Source of the DNA: CADEED01 sp963839685
Lineage (GTDB): Bacteria; Pseudomonadota; Gammaproteobacteria; Steroidobacterales; Steroidobacteraceae
DNA: 64,000 nucleotides
NCBI GenBank assembly: GCA_963839685.1
Contig: CAWIVS010000002.1
Coordinates: forward strand, 62,001-126,000
Direction: 5' to 3'
Shown: positions 8,979-18,295 of the stretch, in pieces
Layout: each line of letters begins with the position of its first letter
Numbering within the stretch: the stretch's first letter is position 1
Notes under the pieces: generated by a model
The model's database searches: none
Seen by the model: the letters and a program-made list of their open reading frames with translations, nothing else
What the model was told of the DNA's origin: nothing
Translations under genes and position numbers: made by a program

Positions 8979-10058
8979 ATGCGATATCCCATGCGACAAA
9001 CAATAGTTCTGGTAGTGGCCACGCTGAGCTGTATCCCGGTAAATGCAGATCCACTGCCCGACAAGATCGTGGAAGGTTTCGGCCGGCTGGCACTCGAATG
9101 CGTGCATCGCGAGTATCCCAACAAGATTGCGCACGTGATGGGCAGCGACGCCGACGCGAAGCCGCCACGGCAACTGACGCCCGCGTTTTTCGGCTGCTAC
9201 GACTGGCACTCCTCGGTGCACGGACACTGGCTGCTGGTGCGCGCCGTGCGGCTGTATCCGGATCAGCCCTTTGCCAAAGACGCGCGCGCTGCGCTGGCGC
9301 GCAGCCTGACGCCAGAGAACATCGCCGCCGAAGTCGCGTACCTGAAGGCCGAGGGTCGGATCTCGTTCGAGCGCCCATATGGCCTTGCCTGGCTACTGCA
9401 ACTCGTGGCGGAGCTGCGTACCTGGAACGATCCTGAGGGGAAGCAATGGGCCGCGGCACTCGCGCCGCTGGAGCAGGAAGTGGCTGCGCGCATCTCCGCC
9501 TGGCTGCCCAAGCTGCGTTATCCCATCCGCGAGGGCGAGCACGATCAGACGGCCTTCGCATTCGGCCTGATCTGGGACTGGGCCAGTGCCACCGACAATA
9601 CGCAGATGACGGGGCTTCTTCGGACCAAGGCCGACGAGTTCTATCGGCGCGACCAGGCCTGTCCGCTGGCCTACGAACCTTCCGGGCAGGACTTTCTTTC
9701 GCCATGCCTGGCGGAAGCGGATTTCATGCGTCGCCTGCTCGAGCCGAAGCAATTCGCCAAATGGCTGACGGCCTTTCTGCCGCAAATTGCCGTCGACGGG
9801 TCGACCCAGTGGTTGCCGGCGGCCGAAGTGACGGATCGCAGCGATCCGAAACTGGCGCATCTCGATGGACTCAATCTCAGCCGTGCCTGGATGCTGGCAG
9901 GCATTGCGCAGGGACTGCCGCCGTCCGATTCGCGGCTGCGTTCGCTGCGCGCCACCGCCGCGCGGCATCGCGAAGCATCACTGGGGGCCGTGAGTCGGGA
10001 GCACTACGTCGGCAGTCACTGGCTCGGCACTTTCGCGTTATATGGTGCGCGCCAGTAA
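8979..10058 (+). CDS. DUF2891 family protein, secreted
   Basis: 359-residue protein with a Sec signal peptide (MRYPMRQTIVLVVATLSCIP, cleavage near VNA-DP). The mature part begins with the DUF2891 pattern: CVHREYPNK, FGCYDWHSSVHGHW and later YEPSGQDFLSPC. Conserved His, Asp and Trp residues suggest an alpha/alpha-barrel hydrolase, but no function is established for the family. ATG at 8991 is an alternative start. It is divergent from the M20 peptidase and convergent, with four bases between stops, with the enolase-superfamily gene. Confidence 0.85.
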   Translation: MRYPMRQTIVLVVATLSCIPVNADPLPDKIVEGFGRLALECVHREYPNKIAHVMGSDADAKPPRQLTPAFFGCYDWHSSVHGHWLLVRAVRLYPDQPFAKDARAALARSLTPENIAAEVAYLKAEGRISFERPYGLAWLLQLVAELRTWNDPEGKQWAAALAPLEQEVAARISAWLPKLRYPIREGEHDQTAFAFGLIWDWASATDNTQMTGLLRTKADEFYRRDQACPLAYEPSGQDFLSPCLAEADFMRRLLEPKQFAKWLTAFLPQIAVDGSTQWLPAAEVTDRSDPKLAHLDGLNLSRAWMLAGIAQGLPPSDSRLRSLRATAARHREASLGAVSREHYVGSHWLGTFALYGARQ

Positions 10059-10062
10059 CGCC

Positions 10063-11355
10063 TCACATGCTGGTGATCACTTCCTGCTTCTCGATCTTCG
10101 CGGCATCGAACTCGATACCGAAGCCGGGTTTCTCCGGTAGCTGGACCAGTCCGCCGCGGGCGACCAGCGGGTCCTTGAGGAACCACAACTTCTCGGGCAC
10201 GTTATTGATGAGGTATTCACCCACCGGGCACACCGCGGGCGACTGACTCGCGACGATGGCCAGCGCCGCATGCACGTTGTGGCAGTGGGGCAGCAGTTTC
10301 ACGCCGTGCACCGAAGCCAGGTGTGCGATCTTCAAAGTCTCGCTCACGCCGCCGCACCACTCGGGATCCGCCTGTATGTAGTGCAGGGCATCAGCCTTGA
10401 AGAACTGTTCCACTTCCCAGCGGTTGTAGACGTGTTCACCGGTGGCGATGGGCACGGCCGTCGACTTCGACAGCCGGATGAAGCTCTCGAGATCCGCCAT
10501 GGGCACGGCCTCTTCGAGAAACCAGGGTCGGTATTGTTCCACCTTGCGGCACCACTCGAGCGCGTATTGCAGGTCCCAGCCCTGGTAGGCGTCGAAGCCG
10601 AGCTCCACGTCGTCGCCGACCGCGGCACGCAGTTCGCGCATGAGTGCGACATTCATGTCCATCCCGGCGCGGCCGTCGCTGGGGCCATATCCCAGGAACC
10701 ATTTCTGGTGCACGAAGCCGTCTTTCTTCAGCTGCGCCGCGCGTTTGCCCGCGAGCGCAGGTTCGATCGAAAAGCCCAGGCAGCTTCCGTACACGCGCAC
10801 CGGCTGCTGCGTCGGGCCTCCTAACAACCGGAATACGGGAACACCCAGCACGCGGGCGCGCAGATCCCACAGGGCGTTGTCGCAGGCGCTGATGCCCATC
10901 ATGTAGTGGCTCGCGCGCGCATGGCGGTTGGAGCGATACATCTGGTCCCAGAGTTTCTCGACGGCGAGTGCGTCCTGGCCGATGAGCAGGCGACGCAACG
11001 GTCCGAGAATGGTGGGCAGTGCCTCGGCGTCGATGTAGCCGTAGATGCCCTCCTGGCCGCCCTTGGTGCGGATGCGCAGGTAGTGATGACGCGCGGTGTA
11101 GGTCTCCGTGCGCGGCGCGCCTTCCTTGAACACCGGCGGGCGGCGATCCGGATACAGGTGCAGCGGTTGTACCTGGTGCTGGCCGGTGACACCGCGCGTC
11201 GCCTCGCGCGGCCCGGAGAGACGCAGGATCTCGACTTCGCTGATGACCAGGTCCGGCAGGTTCAGCGACGCCGCGAGCGTCTCGCGCATGGCGAGCGGCA
11301 GGCAGGCGAGGGCCGTGCCCGCACCCAGGTGCTGGAGAAAATCCCTTCTTCTCAT
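10063..11355 (-). CDS. Tat-exported enolase superfamily (mandelate racemase/muconate lactonizing) protein
   Basis: 430 residues. The N-terminus (MRRRDFLQHLGAGTALACLP) is a twin-arginine signal. The catalytic barrel carries the metal ligands Asp in GFDAYQGW, Glu in WFLEEAVP and Glu in ATGEHVYNRW, a lysine in HQKWFLGYG and a histidine in LLPHCHNVH, so it is probably an active dehydratase/racemase/lactonizing enzyme of the MR/MLE group, likely a sugar-acid or related dehydratase. The start overlaps the stop of the upstream acetyltransferase (ATGA). It is the last gene of the ligABC-led operon, suggesting a link with aromatic or lignocellulose catabolism; export is odd for this family. Confidence 0.88.
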   Translation of the reverse strand: MRRRDFLQHLGAGTALACLPLAMRETLAASLNLPDLVISEVEILRLSGPREATRGVTGQHQVQPLHLYPDRRPPVFKEGAPRTETYTARHHYLRIRTKGGQEGIYGYIDAEALPTILGPLRRLLIGQDALAVEKLWDQMYRSNRHARASHYMMGISACDNALWDLRARVLGVPVFRLLGGPTQQPVRVYGSCLGFSIEPALAGKRAAQLKKDGFVHQKWFLGYGPSDGRAGMDMNVALMRELRAAVGDDVELGFDAYQGWDLQYALEWCRKVEQYRPWFLEEAVPMADLESFIRLSKSTAVPIATGEHVYNRWEVEQFFKADALHYIQADPEWCGGVSETLKIAHLASVHGVKLLPHCHNVHAALAIVASQSPAVCPVGEYLINNVPEKLWFLKDPLVARGGLVQLPEKPGFGIEFDAAKIEKQEVITSM

Positions 11356-11880
11356 GTGGGTGTCAGGTCCTTGTAGAAGATCACCGTGCTGCAGAACGGT
11401 CCATCCGGCATGAGCGCGTACTTGGGCACCGTGCCGACTCGCTGCCAGCCGCTGCGCTCGTAGAGCCGCTCGGCCTCGGCGACTGGCAGTATCGAGAACC
11501 AGCAGCGTCCTGCCCGCGTCGAGTGCCGCGCGCTCGGCGGCCGCGAGCACCAGCGCGCCGACACCGTGCCGGCGCGCGCTGCGTCTCACCAGCATCTTGG
11601 AGATATCGGCGCGGTGCGGCTGGTTTTCCTGCGGCGCCCAGACGGCCTGCGCGGTGCCCATGATCTCGCCGCGTTCATCCGCGGCGATGACCAGCGCGCG
11701 TTCGTTTCGCCTGAGGCTCTCCGCGACACCACGCCAGTAAGCTTCCGCCTTGGCCTGCGTCATCGGCCACATGAAATTCACCGACGCGCCGCCTTCCACG
11801 CAGTCGATGAGCACATCACAAAGTCCCGCCAGCTCGTGCGGGCCGATAACGTCGAGTTTGCGAACCACGGGCATGCTCAT
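11352..11880 (-). CDS. GNAT family N-acetyltransferase, frame broken near 11487
   Basis: About 176 residues when reconstructed. The N-terminal part (MSMPVVRKLDVIGPHELAGL onward, through ISKMLVRRSARRHGVGALVL) contains the acetyl-CoA binding loop; the C-terminal part (AEAERLYERSGWQRVG to the end) lies one frame over. One base removed or two added near 11487 joins them into a normal GNAT protein. The start overlaps the stop of the preceding beta-lactamase gene by ATGA, and its stop overlaps the enolase-family start by ATGA, so it sits in a tightly coupled operon. Acetyl acceptor unknown. Confidence 0.78.
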
Positions 11881-12785
11881 GGTGTCGCGCGCTCCTCGGC
11901 AAGGCGCTTCGCCAGCCGTTCGCGCGCGCCCGCCGCGTACACCTTGCAGGCCTGCTGGTCGAAGAAGGGATCGGAGTTGGAGATCCCGGCGCGGCTCGCA
12001 AGCTTTGCGTCGAGATCGAATGCCTCGGGATGCGGCGTGAGCAGGATGCTGCACTTCAGCCCGGCGACAGTATCGATGGATTTCTCGAAGCTCTTCACGC
12101 GGTTCGCATCGGCGCTGAACTTGAAGCCCGGCGCCGAAATCGAGTTCAGGCTGTCGGCGTAGACCATGCTCCTGCAGACGTCGCGATCGCAGGAAGTCCA
12201 GGTCCACGAGGTTCCACCCGGCGTGTGCCCGGGCGTGAAGTGCGCGGTGATTGCGATGTCGCCGACGCTGCAGCGTCTCGCCATCCAGATGGCGCGCGAC
12301 CTTGGCAACCGCCGGAAAGTTGTTGTGCTCGGGCCCAAAGCCGAATTGCGGGTCGTCTTCGGTGGGACCACCGCGCTCGAGCGCACGTTTGCCGCCGGGC
12401 TCGCGACGACCTGTGCGCCGCTGGCGCGTTGCAGGGCAGCGATTCCGCCCGCGTGGTCGTAGTGGGTGTGGGAGTTGAGGATTAGCTTCACGTCCTCGAG
12501 GCGAAAGCCAAGCTTCTCGATGTTCGCTGCGATTTGTGGCGCGGACTGAGTCAGTCCGCCATCGATGAGCACGTGACCCTTGTCCGAGGTGATGAGGATC
12601 GAAGAGACCCCCCGCCGACGAACCAGGTATTGGCGAACACACGAAACGGCTCGCGCGGCCGGCTCCACGCCTCGCAATAGTCGCAGTCATGCGGCGGATC
12701 GGCGAAAATTCGGCTGGCGTTCGACGGGCCCGCGAGCAGGACGAGCGAGAAGCGGCCAGCGCATGTGCGAGTTGGATTGTGTCAT
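11877..12785 (-). CDS. subclass B3-type metallo-beta-lactamase, several frame breaks
   Basis: Zinc hydrolase of the metallo-beta-lactamase fold, about 300 residues when reconstructed. It has the HTHYDH motif in LILNSHTHYDHAGGI, a third His in TPGHTPGGTSW and another in LLTPHPEAF, which correspond to the B3 zinc ligands. The frame changes near 12610 (a six-base C run that should probably be seven), near 12397 and back near 12268, plus perhaps once in the signal peptide (about 12750). The breaks compensate so both ends read correctly. It starts eight bases after ligC and overlaps the next gene. It could give beta-lactam resistance or hydrolyse a lactone in the pathway; the motifs alone do not decide. 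Confidence 0.8.
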
Positions 12786-12793
12786 GCGCCCGA

Positions 12794-13735
12794 TTAGAGC
12801 AGCGACTTCTCCAGCGTGTCGAGTGTGCGCATGGCCGGCAGGATCTGCTGGATGCTGCCATTGGGCTCGCGCCGCTCCTTGATGGCCGCGAAGAACTCGC
12901 GGTCCTGCAACTCGATGCCATTCATCGACACGTCCACCTTCGACACGTCGATGGGATTGTTCTTGCCGTCGATGAGCTCGTCGTAGCGCGCGATATAGGT
13001 GCCGTTGTCGCAGATGTAGCGGAAGAACGTGCCCAGCGGGCCGTCGTTGTTGAAGGACAGCGACAGCGTGCAGATGGCGCCGGAGGGCACCTTCATCTGG
13101 ATGCTCATGTCCATGGCGATCTTGAGCTCGGGATGCATCGGGCCCTGGACGGCGCGCGCGACGCTGGCGGCTTCACCGGTCTGATACTGGAACAGGTCCA
13201 CGGTGTGGCAGGCGTGGTGCCACAGCAGGTGATCGGTCCAGCTGCGCGGCTTGCCGAGCGCATTCATGTTGGTGCGGCGGAAGAAGTACGTCTGCACGTC
13301 CATCTGCTGGATCCTGATCTCGCCGGCGAGGATCTTCTTGCGCACCCACTGGTGCGAGGGATTGAAGCGGCGCGTATGCCCGCCCATGCAGATGAGGCCG
13401 GTTTCCTTCTGCACGCGCGCGAGTTCTTCGGTGTCCCTGAGGTTGTCGGCCACCGGGATTTCGATCTGCACGTGTTTGCCGGCGCGCAGGCATTGAATGC
13501 CCTGGCGCGCATGCATCTGGGTGGGCGTGGCGAGGATCGCGGCGTCGACACCGGGCTGCGCGAGGCATTCCTCGAGCTTGGTCGACCAGTGCGGGATGTT
13601 GAACTTCTTCGCCACCTCGGCAGTGGACTCCGGGCTGCCGCCGGCCAGCGTGGCGATCTCGATGCCGGGGATTTTCTGGATGGCTTCGATGTGCTTGATG
13701 CCGAAGGCGCCCTGGCCGGCGATGCAGATTTTCAC
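12794..13735 (-). CDS. ligC: 4-carboxy-2-hydroxymuconate-6-semialdehyde dehydrogenase
   Basis: 313-residue Gfo/Idh/MocA-fold NAD(P) dehydrogenase that oxidises the cyclised ring-cleavage product of protocatechuate to 2-pyrone-4,6-dicarboxylate. The N-terminus (MKICIAGQGAFGIKHIEAIQ) is the Rossmann loop typical of LigC; further shared blocks are EECLAQPGVDAAILATPTQ, HTRRFNPSHQWVRKKI, TYFFRRTN and the characteristic SWTDHLLWHHACHTVDLF. The start is GTG at 13735, overlapping the ligB stop (GTGA). Position directly after ligAB and length (family about 315) support the assignment. Confidence 0.95.
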   Translation of the reverse strand: MKICIAGQGAFGIKHIEAIQKIPGIEIATLAGGSPESTAEVAKKFNIPHWSTKLEECLAQPGVDAAILATPTQMHARQGIQCLRAGKHVQIEIPVADNLRDTEELARVQKETGLICMGGHTRRFNPSHQWVRKKILAGEIRIQQMDVQTYFFRRTNMNALGKPRSWTDHLLWHHACHTVDLFQYQTGEAASVARAVQGPMHPELKIAMDMSIQMKVPSGAICTLSLSFNNDGPLGTFFRYICDNGTYIARYDELIDGKNNPIDVSKVDVSMNGIELQDREFFAAIKERREPNGSIQQILPAMRTLDTLEKSLL

Positions 13736-14571
13736 ACGGCCTCCATGCACAGCAATCCCGACGCGGTATTGGACGTGGGCACGTGATAGAAACGATACGC
13801 CTCGCGAACCTTGCCGCCGAGCGCGCCGCGCATCGCCAGCCACATGACCATCTCGATGCCCTCGGAGCCCGATTCGCGCATGTACTGCGTGTGCGAGATC
13901 TTCGAGAGCTTGCGCGGATCGTGGACCATGCCGTCGAGAAACATGCGGTCGAATTCCTGGTTCACGAAGCCGGCGCGTTCGCCCTGCAGCTGGTGCGACA
14001 TGCCGCCGGTGCCATACACCACGACGCGCAGATCCTCCGGGTAGTCCTCGACCGCACGACGGATCGCCTGGCCCAGCTTGTAACAACGCACACCCGTGGG
14101 CGGCGGATACTGGATGACGTTGACGCACAGCGGAATCACCTTGAACGGCCATTCCTTGGGCTGACCGCAGGTCACCGACAGTGGCACGGTCAGGCCGTGA
14201 TCCACCGTCATTTCATTGGCGATGGTCATGTCGAATTCATCGAGGATCAGTGCCTCGGTGATATGCCAGGCGAGTTTCGGATGTCCGTGCACCGTGGGCA
14301 CGGGCCGTTGCCCGAAACCTTCATCGGCGATCGGGAAATCCGCCGCCACACCCAACAGGAAAGTCGGAATCAGCTGCAACGAGAACGCGTTGGCGTGATC
14401 GTTATAGATAAGAATGGCCACGTCCGGCTTGAGCTTGGCGAGCCAGTCGCGCGCCGGCTGAATTCCGGAAAAGTAGGGCGCCCAGTACGGATTGCCTGCA
14501 TTGCCCTTGTCGAGCGCCGCACCGATTGCGGGAACGTGTGAGCAGGCGATGCCGCCAACAATACGCGCCAT
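13732..14571 (-). CDS. ligB: protocatechuate 4,5-dioxygenase beta subunit
   Basis: 279-residue catalytic subunit of the non-heme Fe(II) extradiol dioxygenase that opens protocatechuate between C4 and C5. Iron-ligand histidines are visible at residue 12 (GIACSHVPAIG) and about residue 59 (IYNDHANAF), with a glutamate in the C-terminal ESGSEGIEMVMWL. Length matches LigB (family about 280-300). It follows ligA directly, the usual order for this heterodimer, and overlaps ligC. Confidence 0.97.
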   Translation of the reverse strand: MARIVGGIACSHVPAIGAALDKGNAGNPYWAPYFSGIQPARDWLAKLKPDVAILIYNDHANAFSLQLIPTFLLGVAADFPIADEGFGQRPVPTVHGHPKLAWHITEALILDEFDMTIANEMTVDHGLTVPLSVTCGQPKEWPFKVIPLCVNVIQYPPPTGVRCYKLGQAIRRAVEDYPEDLRVVVYGTGGMSHQLQGERAGFVNQEFDRMFLDGMVHDPRKLSKISHTQYMRESGSEGIEMVMWLAMRGALGGKVREAYRFYHVPTSNTASGLLCMEAV

Positions 14572-14959
14572 CTACTCTGGGCTCCTTGTAGAGATTTCCT
14601 TTGGGCGATCGGCCGCCTGCCATCATCATCTTCGCGTACTCCTCCTTGGGCATGTGGCACATCATGCCGGCCACGTCCTGGAAGGTGAGGCCGTCGCAGA
14701 ATGCGATCTTGATGGTGTAGTAGATGTTGCCGCCCACCTTGAGCATGCCTAACCAGTCGCGCTTGAGCACTGCCTGCTTTTGCTCGGGTGTGAGCGGAAA
14801 GCGCTCGAGATAGGCGGCTTCGTCCGCCTTGAACGCCACGCGATTGGCGGGCTCATTGAGCGACATGCAGAACTGGTTGAGGTGATAACCGACACGGCCG
14901 CGCTCCGCGTCGTACACGTAGGTTCCGGGAATGTCTTCGTAATCGCGCGGCGCGCTCAT
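14572..14959 (-). CDS. ligA: protocatechuate 4,5-dioxygenase alpha subunit, frame break near its 3' end
   Basis: Small subunit of the extradiol dioxygenase, about 128 residues. It reads MSAPRDYEDIPGTYVYDAE, then HLNQFCMSLNEPANR, FKADEAAYLERF and the C-terminal EEYAKMMMAGGRSP typical of LigA. In the literal frame the protein runs on for 70 residues into ligB out of frame; removing one base (or adding two) near 14580 ends it at a TAG immediately before the ligB ATG, which is the normal arrangement. The start is preceded by GAGAGAAAAGC as ribosome binding site. First gene of the minus-strand operon. Confidence 0.93.
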
Positions 14960-15157
14960 GCTTTTCTCTCGCCAGGGGTATGCGACAGCATGCCCGAGGC
15001 CTGCCAATTCAAGCTCGATGATGGCCGAAATCCTTTCGATTCCGAGCGCATACGTGGCATGACCGAGCCCGAGTATAAGCGCGGGATGATCATGGGCGAA
15101 TGTCCTACGAGCGCCGGCGCATCGTCGGCACGCCGGGGCGTGGCGCGGCGATGCGGG
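14960..15157. promoter_or_regulatory. ligA upstream region with conserved 35-base element (15014-15048)
   Basis: Non-coding stretch between marR (which ends at 15158, same strand) and ligA. Positions 15014-15048 match 28 of 35 bases of a stretch at 18296-18330 upstream of ligU; six of the seven differences are transitions. Both copies contain CTCGA and TTCGA/CTCGA half-sites framing the same GATGGC-GAAAT centre. The element is a candidate binding site for a regulator shared by the two lig transcription units. In this copy its orientation relative to the downstream gene is opposite to that at ligU. Confidence 0.45.
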
Positions 15158-15643
15158 TTACGCGAGAGCCTTGAACTTCTTCAGCGCGGCCAGTAACCCT
15201 TCCAACTCTGCAGGCTTGAAGAGAGCCTTGACCCGTTCTTCATGCTCGGCGATTCGCGCCTTGACCTTGCGCAGAAGGCCCTGTCCGCCGGGGGTGAGGT
15301 AAAGCTCCTGGCGACGGCGATCCACCGTCGAGCGTTTGCGTATGAGAAGACTGCGTTCTTCGAGGCGGTCGGTGACCGACATCATGGTTGCCCGGTCCAT
15401 GCCGAGCGCCACGGCCACCGAGACCTGTGCAACTCCCGGATTTGACTGGATCAGCCACAGGGTCGCGGTCTGTTTCTGGGTGAGGTTGAGTCCCGCTACG
15501 GCGGCCATGTAGTCACGATGCATCGCGCCCTGTGCGCGCCGCAGCTGATAGCCAAGCAGCCCATCCAGTTCCTCGAACATGAGTTGGGGAGCGTCGAAGA
15601 CTTCCAAGGCCTCGTCGACGATCAGCTTCTGGTTGGGCGGCAT
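15158..15643 (-). CDS. MarR family transcriptional regulator
   Basis: 161-residue dimeric winged-helix regulator. The HTH is in the centre (LTQKQTATLWLIQSNPGVAQ, then VAVALGMDRATMMSVTDRLE) followed by the wing (RKRSTVDRRRQELYLTPGG). ATG at 15643 has GGGAAA upstream; the longer frame to 15703 would overlap the operator. It sits between ligA and the divergent TonB receptor, with a 15-base palindrome in the divergent promoter region. In aromatic degraders MarR proteins commonly repress catabolic genes until an aromatic acid or its CoA ester binds, so control of the lig genes and receptor is a reasonable inference. Confidence 0.92.
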   Translation of the reverse strand: MPPNQKLIVDEALEVFDAPQLMFEELDGLLGYQLRRAQGAMHRDYMAAVAGLNLTQKQTATLWLIQSNPGVAQVSVAVALGMDRATMMSVTDRLEERSLLIRKRSTVDRRRQELYLTPGGQGLLRKVKARIAEHEERVKALFKPAELEGLLAALKKFKALA

Positions 15644-15711
15644 CTGTTGTTTCCCGGTGTGCGAGTGGCGGCCGAATCTACGCGCTTGCAAATTCGCTCG
15701 CAACGCAAATA

Positions 15712-15726
15712 GTATGTACTACATAC
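15712..15726. promoter_or_regulatory. 15-base palindrome, candidate MarR operator
   Basis: GTATGTA-C-TACATAC, a perfect 7-base inverted repeat around one base, in the 106-base gap between the divergent marR and TonB receptor genes. Its size, symmetry and AT-richness in a GC-rich background fit a MarR binding site that would cover both promoters. Confidence 0.6.
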
Positions 15727-15749
15727 AAACATCTTCCGCAGGGGGAGCC

Positions 15750-18117
15750 ATGGAAATGTTTGACCAAAGAGTCACGCTCAAGCGTCGCTATCTGCCGCTC
15801 GTCACTTTGCCTCTGGTGCTCGCGACGACTGCCGTTGCGCAGGACACGCCGGCGCCACAGCCGCAGGCCGAAGAGGCGACCACACTCGAACAGATCGTCA
15901 TTACCGCGCGGCGTCGTGAAGAGAGTCTGCAGGACACGCCCGTTGCCGTGACCGCACTGAGCGCGGAAGCGCTCGAGCGGCAGCAGATCGTCGGCACCAC
16001 GGATCTCGACAAGATCGCGCCCAACCTGCAGTTCCATTCCTACGGCACACTCACCGGTAACAATTCCGCGGCGCAGGTTTTCATTCGGGGCATCGGGCAG
16101 ACGGATGCCACCCCGGCGGTCGACCCCGGCGTCGGCATCTACATCGACGACGTGTACATGGGTCGCGCGGTCGGCGGGGCCATGGAGTTTCGCGACATTT
16201 CCAGCGTGCAGATCCTGCGCGGTCCGCAGGGGACCTTGTTCGGACGCAACACCATCGGTGGAGCGGTGTTGCTGACGACCAACCAGCCTGGTGAGGAAGC
16301 CGGCAATTCCGTACGCCTCGGAGTCGGCGAAGACAACCTGTTCGAAGCCTTTGGCGCATTCGATATCCCGTTCAGCGACACCTGGGCGGCGCGCGTGGCG
16401 CTCGGTGGCCGCCAGCGCGACGGCTATGTGGAACGCGCGTTCGACGGCGAGGATCTCGGCGATGAGGAGATGTACACCGGCCAGCTCGCGCTGCGCTGGA
16501 AACCGTCCGACAGCTTCGCCATGACGCTGCGCGCCGACTATACGAAGGAAGACGAGAACGGCTCGCCGTTCGTATTCCAGTCGATGAACGAGGGCGCGAC
16601 CTTCGTCGGTGCCGCGAGCATTGCCGCCGGCTGCCCCGAACATTCTCGACCCGTTCCCGCCGCCGTTGCTGGTGGGCCCGCTCGATGACCCCCGTTGCGG
16701 CAACGATGCCCAGGCGATCGACGAATTCACCAACGGTGGCACGTATCCGGCTACGAGCACGCTCGAGAACCAGGGCGTGTCGCTGGTGATGCGTTGGGAT
16801 GTGAACGACGCGCTGGCATTCAAGTCGATCACCGCGGACCGCAGCCTGGAATGGACCGGCACGCGCGATGCGGACAACACACCGCTGCTGATCCTGCACA
16901 CCAACTACGACAGCCAGAGTGACCAGTTCAGCCAGGAGCTGCAGGCACTCGTCGATACCGATCGGCTCGATGGCGTCTTCGGCCTGTATTACTTCGACGA
17001 AGACTCATTCGATCGCCTGCTCGTGCCACTCGGCAACCCGGGCACCTCGTACGACACACAGCGCGTGGCAATGGATTCCGAGGCTCTTGCGGCGTTCACG
17101 GAGTGGACTTTCAAATTCACGGACGCCTTCAGCGCAACCGCCGGCGTCCGCTACACGGAAGAGACCAAGGGCCTGCAGGCGACGATGTTCAACGTCTCGC
17201 CGGCGACCGCCGCCGAACCGCCGGCACCTACGGCGTTGTGCCCCTTCGCTGGCCCACCGCCGACGCAGACCGGCTGCCTGTTCCTCACGACCAACCGCTT
17301 CGAGGAGGAATTCTCCGCAACCACGACGTCGGCGAGCCTGCAGTACCGCTTCAATCCCAGCGTCATGGCCTACGTGAGTTGGTCGGAAGGGTTCAAGAGC
17401 GGCGGGTTCAACCAGCGCTATAACGCGGCGCCGCCGGGCAATGCGCCGATTTCGTTCGGCGCCGAGAGCGCCCAGACATGGGAGCTGGGCTTCAAGCTCG
17501 ACCCGACGGATACGCTGCGCGTGAACATCGCGGCCTTCACGACCGAGTACGACGACATCCAGATGACGTACCGACTGGGCGTGGTGCCGCTGCTGTTCAA
17601 CGCGGGCGTCGCCTCCATCGACGGCGGCGAAATCGAGCTGCAATTCGCGCCGACTCCGGAGTTCCTCCTCGATGCCAGCCTCGGCTTCCTGGATTCCGGT
17701 TTCGACAGCATCACGCCGCCGCCGCCCTTTGGCCCCGTCACGCCGACGGCCACGGCGACACTCGACAGCAGGTTGCCGTTTACGCCCGAAATGCAGGGGC
17801 ACCTGGGACTCGAATACACGTTCGGCAGCACCTGGGGGCTCACACCGCGCGTCGACGTCAGCTACACCGATGAGCAGTTCTTCGATGCGGGGAACTCGCC
17901 GGAAATCGCGCAGGACGACGCGGTCACGCTGGTCAACGCCTCACTGGCGTTCAAAGCCGAAAGCGGGAAGTGGCGCCTCGTGCTGAGCGGCACGAACCTG
18001 ACCGACGAGTTGTATGCGGTTGCGGGGACGTCATCGCTGACCACCGCTTCCGGTTATGCGGAGATCATCTATGTGCGGCCGCGTACCTTCGCGCTGACAG
18101 CCACATTGGACTTCTAG
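15750..18117 (+). CDS. TonB-dependent outer-membrane receptor 1, frame broken near 16635
   Basis: About 785 residues when reconstructed. A signal peptide ending near TTAVAQ is followed by the TonB box region (LEQIVITARRREESLQDTPV), the plug domain (VFIRGIGQTDATPAVDPGVG, ILRGPQGTLFGRNTIGGAV) and a beta barrel ending in an aromatic residue (TFALTATLDF). The frame changes in the periplasm-barrel region near 16635; both halves match the same family. ATG 15756 is an alternative start with better spacing to GGGGGAG. Located beside marR and the lig genes, it probably imports an aromatic or lignin-derived compound; TonB uptake of such compounds is known from Sphingobium (DdvT). Confidence 0.9.
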
Positions 18118-18120
18118 CTC

Positions 18121-18285
18121 CCGCCAACATTCCCTGGGCTAACAAGGCATTCACCGACGCCGACCTGGTCGCGGTGGGCGACGCGCCCGTTGTGCCCGTA
18201 CCCACAGCACGCGCGCTATCGCGGCAACGGCAGCATCGACGACAGCGCCAGCTTCGTCTGCGCGTCGCCGCGCGAAAGGCGCTAA
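18121..18285 (+). pseudogene. relic of a tannase/feruloyl esterase C-terminus
   Basis: Directly after the TonB receptor stop, the frame from about 18184 to the TAA at 18283-18285 reads RPLCPYPQHARYRGNGSIDD followed by SASFVC, which closely resembles the conserved C-terminal end of the tannase/feruloyl esterase family (RPLCPYP-x-ARY-x-G, then DDAA-x-F-x-C). Nothing upstream in any frame matches the rest of that enzyme, so only the last 30-50 codons remain. It suggests that a secreted aromatic ester hydrolase once stood between the receptor and the lig genes. Confidence 0.5.
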
Positions 18286-18295
18286 CGGCCTAAGA

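Noticed and set aside
7411..9705. 764-residue open frame on the minus strand
   Set aside because: Only the last 482 residues are protein-like (M20 peptidase with its own signal peptide). The upstream extension is arginine-rich shadow sequence antisense to the DUF2891 gene.
10063..12921. 952-residue open frame that would fuse beta-lactamase, GNAT and enolase-family genes
   Set aside because: The frame only happens to stay open. Each gene has its own start with ATGA overlap, and parts of the fusion are out-of-frame readings of conserved domains.
14402..14959. 201-residue long form of LigA
   Set aside because: The extra 70 residues are an out-of-frame reading of ligB; a TAG directly before the ligB ATG is the expected ligA end.
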